Part shown: piece after piece, positions 9,930 to 19,894 of the stretch | How the letters are laid out: every line of letters starts with the position of its first letter | How positions within the stretch are numbered: position 1 is the stretch's first letter | Assembly: GCA_029240075.1 (NCBI GenBank) | Contig: JARBTQ010000002.1 | Span: 1 to 64,000 of the forward strand | From: Chlamydiales bacterium | GTDB lineage: Bacteria > Chlamydiota > Chlamydiia > Chlamydiales > JARBTQ01 | Direction of reading: 5' to 3' | DNA length: 64,000 bases | Notes under the pieces: generated by a model | Database searches by the model: none | Seen by the model: the letters and a program-made list of their open reading frames with translations, nothing else | What the model was told of the DNA's origin: nothing | Translations under genes and position numbers: made by a program

Positions 9930-11141
9930 TTACTTTTGCGTTAAAAGGGAATTCGTATTGAAGTAACTATCTCTAATTTTGTTTTGTAATTGGTCGAAAT
10001 TACTTAATGCATCTTTAGTTAGGTTGGCATCCTTAGTCACACTAGAGGTTTGTTGTTGAATAATTCCTCGTTGTTGTTTCACTCGATTGCGGCGCCCTTC
10101 CCCTGCTTGTTGTGCTTGTATAAGTATTTTTTGTTTCTCTGTTGTTTCACTAGAAGTTGAGGTAGCTAGATTGTCTACCCATTTTTGCATAGCTTGAGAA
10201 TAATTACTTATAGCAGTCTCAATAGCTAAACTTGCGGTGAGTTTATCATTAATACGTGAAATCTCATTAGATTGTGCCGAAGCCAAATTGTTTAAATCTC
10301 CCATCATGTTTTGCAAAACAAGTAGAGTCCACCAAAGGCCATCTTTCTTACGCTCACGCACCCCTGGTCCTAAGTAGGGAGAAATATTTAAAGGGTCTGC
10401 TATACCTAAAGGGCCAGGAATTTGCTCAGCGGTAGGAATCTCCTCTGTGATATAGGGAAGTATAGAACCTAAGGGATTTCCTGCAGGGTCGAATAAGCAA
10501 GGATTACCTTCACTATCTATTGGGGCGGGGATACCGGGATTTATAGCAGAAGGGGGATTAACAGGGTAAGGAGGAATGCTCAAATAATAATCTGTTAAAA
10601 TACCAGCGGATGTTACAGCTTGAGTTGGAAAATAATTAGTACTATGTCTTTTAACTCTTGTTGTGGCTCCTACATTATTAAGGTAGATCTTCCATTGCTC
10701 GACAACTCCCGTAAGGCTTGTAGTATTAGCCGCATAGTAACTGCCATTCTGAACTTGAGTACGAAAGAAATCCTTAACATACATTCCAAAAAGATCATTA
10801 TAGTATTTCGTATTGCTCTGATATTCTTCAGTATTGATTATAGAGAAGTTGTTCGAATTTCCTGAGACTGTATCAAAAAAAATGTCCCACAAGTCGGAAG
10901 GTTTGGTTCCTATTGTATTGTAGTTAGGGATTCCAGCAACAGAAACCCAATTAGACCCGTTCCATTTATAAAGATTAAAAGTTGTTGCATTAGACCAATC
11001 GATAATATGTGGAACATGATTGCCGGAATTATCGTAAATATCAAAGGCATACCCCACTTTATCAATAGGGATATTGCTAAATGGTAAGGACTGATCTGTT
11101 GCTACTAATGTCGGTGTCATAGCTGTGAAGAATGAGGACAT
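9930..11141 (-). CDS. Translocator-operon protein A; paralogue of 11179..12183; candidate T3SS tip/substrate
   Basis: 403 aa, no obvious signal peptide; shares LW.(E/I)FF...NTEEY..N..YY.DLFG.YVKDF block and helical C-term with its neighbour. Confidence 0.5.
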   Translation of the reverse strand: MSSFFTAMTPTLVATDQSLPFSNIPIDKVGYAFDIYDNSGNHVPHIIDWSNATTFNLYKWNGSNWVSVAGIPNYNTIGTKPSDLWDIFFDTVSGNSNNFSIINTEEYQSNTKYYNDLFGMYVKDFFRTQVQNGSYYAANTTSLTGVVEQWKIYLNNVGATTRVKRHSTNYFPTQAVTSAGILTDYYLSIPPYPVNPPSAINPGIPAPIDSEGNPCLFDPAGNPLGSILPYITEEIPTAEQIPGPLGIADPLNISPYLGPGVRERKKDGLWWTLLVLQNMMGDLNNLASAQSNEISRINDKLTASLAIETAISNYSQAMQKWVDNLATSTSSETTEKQKILIQAQQAGEGRRNRVKQQRGIIQQQTSSVTKDANLTKDALSNFDQLQNKIRDSYFNTNSLLTQK

Positions 11142-11178
11142 AATAAACTCCTAATTATTAGAATAAATAGCCATTTGA

Positions 11179-12183
11179 TTATTTAAGATAGGGATCTCTA
11201 GAATTAGCATAAGCATCCCTTAAGGCGCTAATTAAGTCTGTTAATTGTGAAAGAGCATCGTTAGTTAAGTCAATATCGCGTGAATATTGCTTACCAACAG
11301 TTTGTTGCTCACTTAAGGCTGTGTCCATCGATTGCGCTGCATTGTCAAACTTTTGCTTTATTGCATCTGAAGTAGTATAGCTTGCAGACGCCGCAGTATA
11401 TTGATTTTTCCGTTCATTAATAGCGCTTTCTATTGATGTTCCTTGCTTAACAAAGTTTGCTCTGTCTTCCAAGGTTTTCTGAAGCTCATTTTTGAGATCA
11501 AGAATCAGTTGTATTACCCAGAGTAGTATATTGCGCGAACAATTTACAAATGGAGCCGATTTGCTAATAGTATAGACAGAGTAGTCACCTGCTGAAATAG
11601 CAGTGCCGTAGATAGGATTACTTGAAGAAATAGAATCTTTTACCTGCGCGCCAAAAGGACCAGGATTATCAATTCTCCATATTGTATCCAAATAGTGTCT
11701 AAAAGTTGTTATAGCACTAGCTTGGCTTGTAACTGCATTTGTATATCTAGTTGTGCTCAGACCTGTCCCGTTTATACCAGTGTTTGCTGCAATAGGAGCA
11801 TTTACACCAGTAGCCGCTGGGTTAGAATTATCTTGTCCAAATAAGTATCGTGTGGCATAGTCAGTAAGGTATTTTCCAAAAATATCGTCATAATCATAGG
11901 GATTTCTAAGGTATTCTTCATTGGTTACAGGAAAGTAATTAGTAAAGAACTCTTGCCATAGAGCACTAGTATAAATATTAATAGTAGACCCTGCGGGGAA
12001 GCGGTTTTGCCCTGTTGTAGTTGATGGAAGAACTACTTGAGCCGTATTACTATTTCGTCTCCAGTCGAAAGCGTTTTCTACAGGAACAGTTACATTGTTA
12101 TTCCAGTTAGCAAAATGATTATAAGTATAATTCTGAGATGACGTTGTATTAACAGGGAAGGTTGGAGGAATAAATCTACTCAT
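11179..12183 (-). CDS. Translocator-operon protein B; paralogue of 9930..11141
   Basis: 334 aa; LWQEFFTNYFPVTNEEYLRNPYDYDDIFGKYLTDY and C-term LTNDALSQLTDLISALRDAY parallel LTKDALSNFDQLQNKIRDSY of the neighbour. Confidence 0.5.
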   Translation of the reverse strand: MSRFIPPTFPVNTTSSQNYTYNHFANWNNNVTVPVENAFDWRRNSNTAQVVLPSTTTGQNRFPAGSTINIYTSALWQEFFTNYFPVTNEEYLRNPYDYDDIFGKYLTDYATRYLFGQDNSNPAATGVNAPIAANTGINGTGLSTTRYTNAVTSQASAITTFRHYLDTIWRIDNPGPFGAQVKDSISSSNPIYGTAISAGDYSVYTISKSAPFVNCSRNILLWVIQLILDLKNELQKTLEDRANFVKQGTSIESAINERKNQYTAASASYTTSDAIKQKFDNAAQSMDTALSEQQTVGKQYSRDIDLTNDALSQLTDLISALRDAYANSRDPYLK

Positions 12184-12214
12184 ATAGAAGGTCCTTATTT
12201 ATTTTTGGCAGCTA

Positions 12215-14818
12215 TTAAATTTGCTTGCTTAACTTCTTAGTAATATTTTTGAATACATCCAAGATTTGCTTATTGGCTTTTATTAAATCCTGAAATAACA
12301 TCACTTGTGTTTGGATATCCTGAATAGCATTCTCATTAAAGGAACTTAATTCACGTAAAAGTTCCTGAGCAAGGGCTCGAGAAGATTGATCTCCATCAAC
12401 ATCATTAAGCCATTTTGGTGTGCTTGCAGTAGCATTTTGTAGCGAGGCCCCTTCCCACCATCTAGTCGCATTATATAGATCTCTGTACCAGCTAATAGTT
12501 GTATACTTTATAGCGTATGGGGTTGCTAGATCACCTATACCTTTTGCTTCAGGAGCCCCATAGTCCCTAACGAAATAATCAGGGCCCGCTGAAGTTGTCC
12601 CATCTACTTTAGGGTGCCCCCCTGCTCTATCATTTTCTGTAACCAGATTATTTACACTAATTTTTACGGAGGATGAGATCGGGTCTTCGTTCTCTCTAGG
12701 AGATGTGTAAAGGCTAACATTAGGTGATTTACTTGTATCTGGGTTATCTAGAAATAAAGGGTGGGTTAAACTGAGGAGGCTATTAGTTAGGTCTTCAGCA
12801 TTTGGCCCTGGTAATGCGCGTTGAGCTTGATCTAATAGAGTATTCAGCTTATTCATTGCATCGGTCGATAGGATAGATTCTAGAATGCCTCCATTTTTTA
12901 AACCATAGAGAGTGTCAATCAGTTGCTCTAACTTGCTACGATGGGCTGTATCGTAATAATTGAAAGGGAATACAGGCGATAATGAAGGTTGGACAGGAAC
13001 CCAAATTTTATCACCGACTTTGATATTGGTAATATCAATATCTGAACGGTCAGAATTAAAATTTTTCAAATCACTTGTATAATAGGCTTCATAATAGGGG
13101 GATCCGTAAGGAGACCATAAACTACTGGTAGTAATTCCCCCATAAGCGAGCTTTGATATTTCCTGTAGAACATTGCTAGGGAGCGTGTTAGAAAGATCTA
13201 AGTTTTTGCCGCCAGTATTAGCACTGGTAACAGTATTACTAATTGTAACTTCAACATAACGTGCGGTAATCTTATGTAGTCCTGCAAACCCTGGTGTATT
13301 AATGATTCCATTCTTAGCAGCCATTGCTAGACCATAATGAGCATAGTGGCTAGGGTTTGTTGAAAAATAGGCTTGCCCTAAAAGAGTATATTGTGGTTGG
13401 CCATTAGAATCGACGCCCGTTATTCCAAGTAATGAATTATAGTCATCACATCTCCAATCTTGTGAGAAAAGGCTATAAAGTTGATTTAATGTACGTATAG
13501 CTAAATCTCTTTGAGCCACATCGTTTCCAATCTTTCCTACTTTTGCGTTGATCGTTAAGAAAGAGCTTTCTATTAAGGAGCGTAGACTATAGAGTTCGTT
13601 TGGCTTAGAGATGATTTTAGCAGAACCAACATCAACAATCCAGTTCACAATATCATTGCTATATTTGATTAAATTAGTCACTGCATTAGATACTAGATTA
13701 TTTCCTTTACCGGATTCAAAAAACTGCTCGTTCGTTGTCATGTAAGATATAGCATTTCCTGGCAGTGATGCACCAAGGTCTAAAGTCCCTAAAAGAGTGT
13801 CTAAGCTGGTTAAATATTGTTTTAACCTAGTAAATGAAGTATTAGTCATCCCTAGATCAGCGGCTGTTCTTACCGTTAAGTAATCGTTGATAGTGGTTTT
13901 TATAGTATTGAAAGTGTCTGTAATCGATTTTATATTAAGAAATCTGGGATCATTAGTACTAGTAATCAGATTATTATTTTCATCTCTAAAAGTGGTTCTA
14001 GATTTGCTTAAAGTTGACAATGTATGCATATCTTCAATCAAATCTCTAATGTAATCTGCTGCGGCCCCATTGCCTGTTAATGTTTGAAAGGTGTATCCTT
14101 CACTAGTTTTATAGCTTGAACTTGTAATAAGAAGTTTACCGCGCCATTTTTGCAGTGCAGTTAGATCAAAATACTTATGACTAATGTCCTCTCCATCAGT
14201 TTCCATCCACCAATCTCCACCTACAGAGTTATTCCCTGTAATGTTGTTTGAGGCTCCAATCTTTCTTTTAGTTATTCTTTTTAAGTGGTTAACAAGGGCT
14301 TGACCGTTTATAGAAGAGGCTAGATTACATGATGGTAGGTCGATAGTTCCTCCTTCCTCAACTAATTGACCCACAGAGTTCCAAAAACGCTCAATTGGTA
14401 CTTGATGCATATTATTTGCAGTCAATTTATGTTCCTTTAATAAATCAACACTACCTGCTTGTCCGTGTGTGATAAAAGCTATATTTGAAGCTATTTTTCC
14501 GATTAGCCTTTGCTTAATGATTTTATACAAGGAAGTTAGAGTTTCTTTTTCCCAATCATACTCAATGAGAACTACATCTGGAGTTGCGGCTTCTATCAAC
14601 CTTTTTTTATCTTCTAGGCATGATGAGACAACTAAGACCTTAACAGATAGATTACTTTGAGGGGCTCTTAGGCTATTTTGTAGGCTTGAGCATTCTTCAG
14701 TCTCTTGTATGCTATCATTATCTAAAAAATTGTTGATACCCAAGTTTGAGGATGAAACAGTAGTTGTATAACCAAATAAATTTGCGGTGGTACGGCTTAC
14801 ATCTTTTAGTGGATTCAT
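12215..14818 (-). CDS. DUF4347-domain protein (no LamG), putative T3SS substrate
   Basis: VKVLVVSSCLEDKKRLIEAATPDVVLIEYDWEKETL..IAFITHGQAGS..GTIDLPSCNLASSINGQALVNHL..GGDWWMET; C-term YRDLYNATRWWEGA. Confidence 0.75.
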   Translation of the reverse strand: MNPLKDVSRTTANLFGYTTTVSSSNLGINNFLDNDSIQETEECSSLQNSLRAPQSNLSVKVLVVSSCLEDKKRLIEAATPDVVLIEYDWEKETLTSLYKIIKQRLIGKIASNIAFITHGQAGSVDLLKEHKLTANNMHQVPIERFWNSVGQLVEEGGTIDLPSCNLASSINGQALVNHLKRITKRKIGASNNITGNNSVGGDWWMETDGEDISHKYFDLTALQKWRGKLLITSSSYKTSEGYTFQTLTGNGAAADYIRDLIEDMHTLSTLSKSRTTFRDENNNLITSTNDPRFLNIKSITDTFNTIKTTINDYLTVRTAADLGMTNTSFTRLKQYLTSLDTLLGTLDLGASLPGNAISYMTTNEQFFESGKGNNLVSNAVTNLIKYSNDIVNWIVDVGSAKIISKPNELYSLRSLIESSFLTINAKVGKIGNDVAQRDLAIRTLNQLYSLFSQDWRCDDYNSLLGITGVDSNGQPQYTLLGQAYFSTNPSHYAHYGLAMAAKNGIINTPGFAGLHKITARYVEVTISNTVTSANTGGKNLDLSNTLPSNVLQEISKLAYGGITTSSLWSPYGSPYYEAYYTSDLKNFNSDRSDIDITNIKVGDKIWVPVQPSLSPVFPFNYYDTAHRSKLEQLIDTLYGLKNGGILESILSTDAMNKLNTLLDQAQRALPGPNAEDLTNSLLSLTHPLFLDNPDTSKSPNVSLYTSPRENEDPISSSVKISVNNLVTENDRAGGHPKVDGTTSAGPDYFVRDYGAPEAKGIGDLATPYAIKYTTISWYRDLYNATRWWEGASLQNATASTPKWLNDVDGDQSSRALAQELLRELSSFNENAIQDIQTQVMLFQDLIKANKQILDVFKNITKKLSKQI

Positions 14819-14835
14819 AAATATTTATTACCTCT

Positions 14836-17800
14836 CTAGGCGCCTGTTTTAGCTTGTAGTTTTTGATAAATACCAAAAAGCTTATTCATAAGAGAACCTA
14901 CTAATTGTAAAAGTTCTTGGTATTGCCTCATGCTTGTCTTGAGTTCTTGTTGATAATTTTCGTTAATGGACTGTAGGCTGTTAATAGCATCAGAAACAAG
15001 TTTTCGAGGATTTAAATCTGTAAGTAGATTTCCTGCATTTGGGTTCTGCACACTTGAAGCATTTTGATAAGGGGAGGGATCACGGCCTTCCCACCAACGA
15101 ACTAAAGCATAGTAACTTCTATAATAGTTTAGACAATCAGAAACGTTAGCAACATTGTCTTTATTTACATTAAAACCATAAATAGCAGGAGTTAGTCCTG
15201 TGGAAGTACTAGAGTTAGCAACTAATTGATCGTTTTTATCTGTTTCCCAGAGCACAATACAGCTATCATTTGCTCCAATGGATGTTGAAGCTGCTGCTGG
15301 GTAGCGAAATAAAATTTCTCCTATATAGTTAAGGCTAGAATCAGGGTCTGAAGGCATGTAGTGTGTTGTAGAAGTATTGTCTATAGCCTTTTTTAAGTGA
15401 GTAGATATGATATTATTTATGATACTCTTTATATCTGAACTTAGAAAATCAGAATGTGCTAGTTCGGTTAGCTCTGCATAAGCATTTTTTATCTCAGGGA
15501 GGCAATTGATAAGTTTCTTAACATCAGTATTTGAAAATTGTGGGATTGATCCAGTCCATGTCGGCATAGAAAATTGCATTTCAGCTGCTGCAATGAGTCC
15601 AAAATGGCTAAACGTATTTCCTGTACCAAAAAATGTTGAAACATTGGCCCCTCCATTTCCTTCGATATTAAAACGGGAACCACCTAATCTAGAGTAGCTA
15701 TTAGAGGGGTTGCTAGAGGGGGTTTTTAAATCTGCACAAAGTTCTCCTCTTTCATTTGTGCGCCATTTTTGGTTTAATATTTTTTGAAGGCGATTGAGAG
15801 CAGCAATGGCTCGCTTGTTGGCATCAACAGAGTCCCCTAATTTCTTAATCTTCACCTTCATGGTAGATTCAGCTATATTAAATATTTCGGGAAATACCTT
15901 GAACGGAGCGTAGCTGACATATGGCGAAAGATTAATGGAAGTTGCAGAAGTATTTTTAAGAATATTTGTAAAATTCTTAATATATTGAAATATACTATCG
16001 ACATAGAGAGAGTAAGGTCTGTCTCTAGAAGGTGCAAAAAACTTTTCTAAAGCTTGCATATCAGCTGCAGCTGTAATATCACTAGCAAACGTTGGTATAT
16101 TCTTATTGATTAAAGCCTGTATTTTAGTTAGCTCTGTCCTAGCCCCGGTATTTGCAGGATAATCATTGAGGATATACGCACCTAAGCGCTGTGCAATGTA
16201 CCTTAATTTTATAGCAATCGCTTTAGCATTTTGGTAAATTACTTCGTTTGTATCTATAACTAAATCTTCTTGTCCAGTAATAGGGTTTACCTTTCTCAGA
16301 GTAGGTCGGAATAAATAGCTCTCTTTGAGTGTATTAAGCTCTTTACAAATATTTTGTAAGATAACTCCTATAGGATTAGAGTTGCTGTCTAAAGCACCGT
16401 AACTGTTAACTACAAATAGCTGTGAATCTAATTCGATCTCGCTATGTGGTTTATGGAGAGTATCATCCTGTCCGGTTAAGACATTTCTAAAAATGGGGGA
16501 TGATCGTGTTGTATCCCATGCATAGTGAAGATCTGGAGCAGTAGTATTATCGTAATTGTTCCATATTTTAAGGTTATCAATTCTCATTTGAGTGTATTGT
16601 GGATTTGTATCATCAATATTTCTGCCTATTAACATTTTTCTGGGGGCAGGATCAACTCGCATATTATAGGCAGGAGGAATGTTTACAATGGCACTATTAG
16701 AAGTGCCATCCGGTTGTGTTGCTAATATTCTGAGACGGGATTGGGGACTGCTAGTATTAGCAAAAGCAAGAACTATCCTTTGTGCAGTTTGGTTATTCCA
16801 GGATGGTATACTACCGATGTATGTATATACTGTACTACCGACAGTAATTCTAAATTGAGTGTTGTTGGTATCATATCTTTGTATCTCAAGACGAATATTA
16901 TTGTTTGAGCTACTGCAGCCAAAATCGAAGACTGTGAACCAAGGATTAGCATTTGGGTCTCCAGCCTCTGCATAAGTATAAAAAGGAGCTCCAAGGGCTG
17001 AGTAATAGAAATGAGGGTTTGCAAATACTACATCAAACTGAATAGTTAACTCATTAGTAGCACCACCCAGCATAGTAGAAGGGATTTCTATATAATCATT
17101 AACTCCGTCAAGCCACGGGTTATTGCTGTTTACTGTGGCCACGCTTGGATAGCTTGGAGTAGTAATAATTAAATCCTCTTGGATGTCGGCCAATTTGCTT
17201 GCTTTGAAGTAAAGAGAGCCTACATCAACATTATCCGTTTCTAAGATCCAGTTCGCACCTTTACTATTACCAGTTAGGTTGGTTGAGGCCGCAAAATTAA
17301 TTCCTGTAAGAGTTTCTAGGCGATCAATTAATTTTTTGCCGTTTTGTGAACTCGCCAAACTACAAGCTAATAAATCTATACGCCCTTTCCCATGGACTAA
17401 TTTCCCTAACTGTCTCCAAAATTTGCGTAGATCATGGTCTGTTTTGATTTTTTCATTATCGACAATCTTATTAGCTATTAATTGAAAATAACCCGTTGTA
17501 CCGTGGTTAACAAATCCAATGCTTGCGGCTTGCTCACTTCCCAATCTATCTTTGACTTTTTGCAGGATTTCTTCTAAAGAATCTTTTTCATAGTTATATT
17601 CAATCTCTAAAACGTCATCTTGCACTGATTGTGCAAATTTATTTGCTTCCTTTAATTGAGAAGAGATTAATAGTACCTTTTTTCCTGTAACCTGTAGGTT
17701 GTTATTAAAGCGGTCGTAATTATGAGAAGCCTCATTACTCTGACTGACAGATCTTTCATCGATTGTTTCTCTTTCGGATGATGTAGGAGAGTCATGTCGT

Positions 17801-17865
17801 TGGTTCTGGGTAAAAGGCATTTGTACTACAGATTGAACTGGCTGGGAAGAGGCTATATTTGTCAT
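14836..17865 (-). CDS. DUF4347 + LamG-like domain protein, putative T3SS substrate
   Basis: KKVLLISSQLKEANKFAQSV..IGFVNHGTTGYFQL..RIDLLACSLASSQNGKKLIDRL..ANWILETDN; PWLDGVNDYIEIP ... KMLIGRNIDDTNPQYTQMRIDNLKIWNNY. Confidence 0.8.
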   Translation of the reverse strand: MTNIASSQPVQSVVQMPFTQNQRHDSPTSSERETIDERSVSQSNEASHNYDRFNNNLQVTGKKVLLISSQLKEANKFAQSVQDDVLEIEYNYEKDSLEEILQKVKDRLGSEQAASIGFVNHGTTGYFQLIANKIVDNEKIKTDHDLRKFWRQLGKLVHGKGRIDLLACSLASSQNGKKLIDRLETLTGINFAASTNLTGNSKGANWILETDNVDVGSLYFKASKLADIQEDLIITTPSYPSVATVNSNNPWLDGVNDYIEIPSTMLGGATNELTIQFDVVFANPHFYYSALGAPFYTYAEAGDPNANPWFTVFDFGCSSSNNNIRLEIQRYDTNNTQFRITVGSTVYTYIGSIPSWNNQTAQRIVLAFANTSSPQSRLRILATQPDGTSNSAIVNIPPAYNMRVDPAPRKMLIGRNIDDTNPQYTQMRIDNLKIWNNYDNTTAPDLHYAWDTTRSSPIFRNVLTGQDDTLHKPHSEIELDSQLFVVNSYGALDSNSNPIGVILQNICKELNTLKESYLFRPTLRKVNPITGQEDLVIDTNEVIYQNAKAIAIKLRYIAQRLGAYILNDYPANTGARTELTKIQALINKNIPTFASDITAAADMQALEKFFAPSRDRPYSLYVDSIFQYIKNFTNILKNTSATSINLSPYVSYAPFKVFPEIFNIAESTMKVKIKKLGDSVDANKRAIAALNRLQKILNQKWRTNERGELCADLKTPSSNPSNSYSRLGGSRFNIEGNGGANVSTFFGTGNTFSHFGLIAAAEMQFSMPTWTGSIPQFSNTDVKKLINCLPEIKNAYAELTELAHSDFLSSDIKSIINNIISTHLKKAIDNTSTTHYMPSDPDSSLNYIGEILFRYPAAASTSIGANDSCIVLWETDKNDQLVANSSTSTGLTPAIYGFNVNKDNVANVSDCLNYYRSYYALVRWWEGRDPSPYQNASSVQNPNAGNLLTDLNPRKLVSDAINSLQSINENYQQELKTSMRQYQELLQLVGSLMNKLFGIYQKLQAKTGA

Positions 17866-17899
17866 ACCGTTTAAACTCTTAATGATTACATGTTATTTA

Positions 17900-18355
17900 T
17901 TATTTAATAGGTAGCCATTGTCTACGAGTTGTCATCTTGGCTGACTTTTTAGGAGAAGTACGAGGAGTTACTTCTACAGCTAAGATCTTATTAAGAGGCA
18001 CATTCTTCTGTATTTGTGATTCTAATTGTTTTAGTGATGCTTCTTTCTTTTTACTAGGAGATAAGGGGAGTAGAGAGGACTCGTAGATAGAAGTAATTTG
18101 ACGTACTAATTGTTTAATTTTATTCTGCTCTTCTTGGGAAAAATTATTTTGGTCAGAGATGAAATCATGGAATTCCGCTTGTGAAATACCATTTTCTTTT
18201 AGCCATAGCTCAAAGTCTTGGTAGAGTTTTTCCTTTAAATCGTGCATGGTGCTTAATGTTTTCTGAAAATCAAAATTGGAATCTTGTAACTGCTCTATTA
18301 ACTTGTCAGAAATTTGCTGAAACGTAGGACTTGTGCTTTTTATTATTTGGTTCAT
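17900..18355 (-). CDS. Small helical protein with basic/Trp C-terminus
   Basis: 151 aa; ends TTRRQWLPIK; tightly packed in the translocator gene run. Confidence 0.5.
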   Translation of the reverse strand: MNQIIKSTSPTFQQISDKLIEQLQDSNFDFQKTLSTMHDLKEKLYQDFELWLKENGISQAEFHDFISDQNNFSQEEQNKIKQLVRQITSIYESSLLPLSPSKKKEASLKQLESQIQKNVPLNKILAVEVTPRTSPKKSAKMTTRRQWLPIK

Positions 18356-18372
18356 AGCTGTTTATATCTCCC

Positions 18373-18837
18373 TTAGTCGCATATAATCCAATGATCTCGT
18401 CTCTTTCTTTTCTTATTAATTATCCCTGAATCGATGAAATATTGATTTTCTACTTTTTTCTTGGTCTTATTATAGGAGTTAGTCTGTACAACATCTGCCG
18501 AGTATTGGTGATATTCTTTTAATGAATTTTTAATATGGGTTAACTCTTCCCATACAGCGGAAGGAAAGTTGTCAGGGTTTTGGATAAACTCTAAAGTATC
18601 ATCCGCTTTTAATTGAAAATGGTTTTCTAAAACTTCCCGCTTACATTGCAAGTAGTCCAGGTTCTTTTGCAAAATTTTAAGGCATTCCTCATCATTTTTA
18701 GCTGTCATAGGCTCATCTAAATTTTTTAAAAGAGCCAGAATGGTAGGGTCTGGAAATACTCGAAAAATTTGCTTTAATATTTTTTGTAGAGATGGTACGG
18801 GCTGCTTTACGATAGGTTTCTTCTTAGAGCTTGACAT
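18373..18837 (-). CDS. Small helical protein with basic/Trp C-terminus
   Basis: 154 aa; ends KKRKRRDHWIICD; FIQNPDNFPSAVWEELTHIKNSL resembles FISDQNNFSQEEQNKIKQLVRQI of 17900..18355. Confidence 0.5.
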   Translation of the reverse strand: MSSSKKKPIVKQPVPSLQKILKQIFRVFPDPTILALLKNLDEPMTAKNDEECLKILQKNLDYLQCKREVLENHFQLKADDTLEFIQNPDNFPSAVWEELTHIKNSLKEYHQYSADVVQTNSYNKTKKKVENQYFIDSGIINKKRKRRDHWIICD

Positions 18838-18859
18838 AGTTTAGAAATTTCCTCTTAAA

Positions 18860-19186
18860 TTAAATAGGCATCCAACGTTTCCTGAGATTAAAGGTATGCA
18901 TTCGTTTATGGTTTGTCTTTTGAATTTGAATTATCTTTTCATTAATTAATTCATCAGTTCCCCCTAAAATTGCTTGCTTTTTACCATCGATTAATTGCTG
19001 TAGTTGGTAGAGAAAGCGGCGTCGGTGTTTAGGAATCTGGTAAGGGTTTGGATGTAGGCATAGTCCTATAACAATATTTCTAGTCATATTAACCTGTTGG
19101 TAAAGCTCTGGGGCATGTTGATCGATGAATGAAATATTGTCGTAAATGTAATCAACTAATTCTTTGGTATTCATACTAATGTCCAA
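18860..19186 (-). CDS. Small protein with basic/Trp C-terminus
   Basis: 108 aa; ends FNLRKRWMPI; first gene of the minus-strand run. Confidence 0.5.
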   Translation of the reverse strand: MDISMNTKELVDYIYDNISFIDQHAPELYQQVNMTRNIVIGLCLHPNPYQIPKHRRRFLYQLQQLIDGKKQAILGGTDELINEKIIQIQKTNHKRMHTFNLRKRWMPI

Positions 19187-19395
19187 TAGAAGCTAAGCTT
19201 GCATTATTTGGAAAAAAATTAGTTTCGTAAGTCTAAAAAAGATCTCTTTCGATTATCTTATTTTCAAAACACTTCTTTAGTAGGGTTAATACTTGCCTTT
19301 CTTTAAACTTTTAAGCACAATTAGTTTTCCTTTTAAAATTATCGGTATAAAGTTGAAATACCCAAGTTTAGAAGTGGATGTTTTAATCTAAATTT

Positions 19396-19815
19396 TTGAA
19401 TGCAAGGGGGTTACTGTTGAATCTTTTTAATAAGTTATGTGTAGCTATATTGGCCTTAGGTATTTTTATTATGGGGCCTCTTAGTGCCGAACAGAATGCC
19501 GATTTAAGTGTTTCAAACGATCAAGATTTAACTCGAATGTTTGCTATATTAGGCAGTGCAGCGTTACTGTTTTACTTTATGATGTGGAAGCCTGAAAAAA
19601 AACGGCAGAGAGAGTTAGAAACACAACGGGAAAATATAAAAATAGGGGATCGCATTATGGTAGCTGGTATTATCGGGACCGTATCTTTAATTAAAGAAGA
19701 TACCCTAATTATGAAAATGTATGATGGAAATCAAATCGAGGTCCTTAAGAAAGCTATTGTAGATATACAGTCCCCCGCGATTGTAGATCAACTAGTTGCA
19801 AAAGCCAGCACATAA
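19396..19815 (+). CDS. yajC: Preprotein translocase subunit YajC (start may be TTG 19417)
   Basis: ALLFYFMMWKPEKKRQRELETQRENIKIGDRIMVAGIIGTVSLIKEDTLIMKMYDGNQIEVLKKAIVDI. Confidence 0.9.
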   Translation: MNARGLLLNLFNKLCVAILALGIFIMGPLSAEQNADLSVSNDQDLTRMFAILGSAALLFYFMMWKPEKKRQRELETQRENIKIGDRIMVAGIIGTVSLIKEDTLIMKMYDGNQIEVLKKAIVDIQSPAIVDQLVAKAST

Positions 19816-19849
19816 GCTTGATAATTTATATTTATTATATGCTTGTGAC

Positions 19850-19876
19850 TTACCCTCGACTTATAGTAGGGGGTAA
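19850..19876. terminator. Weak hairpin between convergent yajC and DUF4347 gene
   Basis: TTACCCTC...GGGGGTAA, 7/8 paired. Confidence 0.3.
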
Positions 19877-19894
19877 CAGTCTATTTAGAATTGT

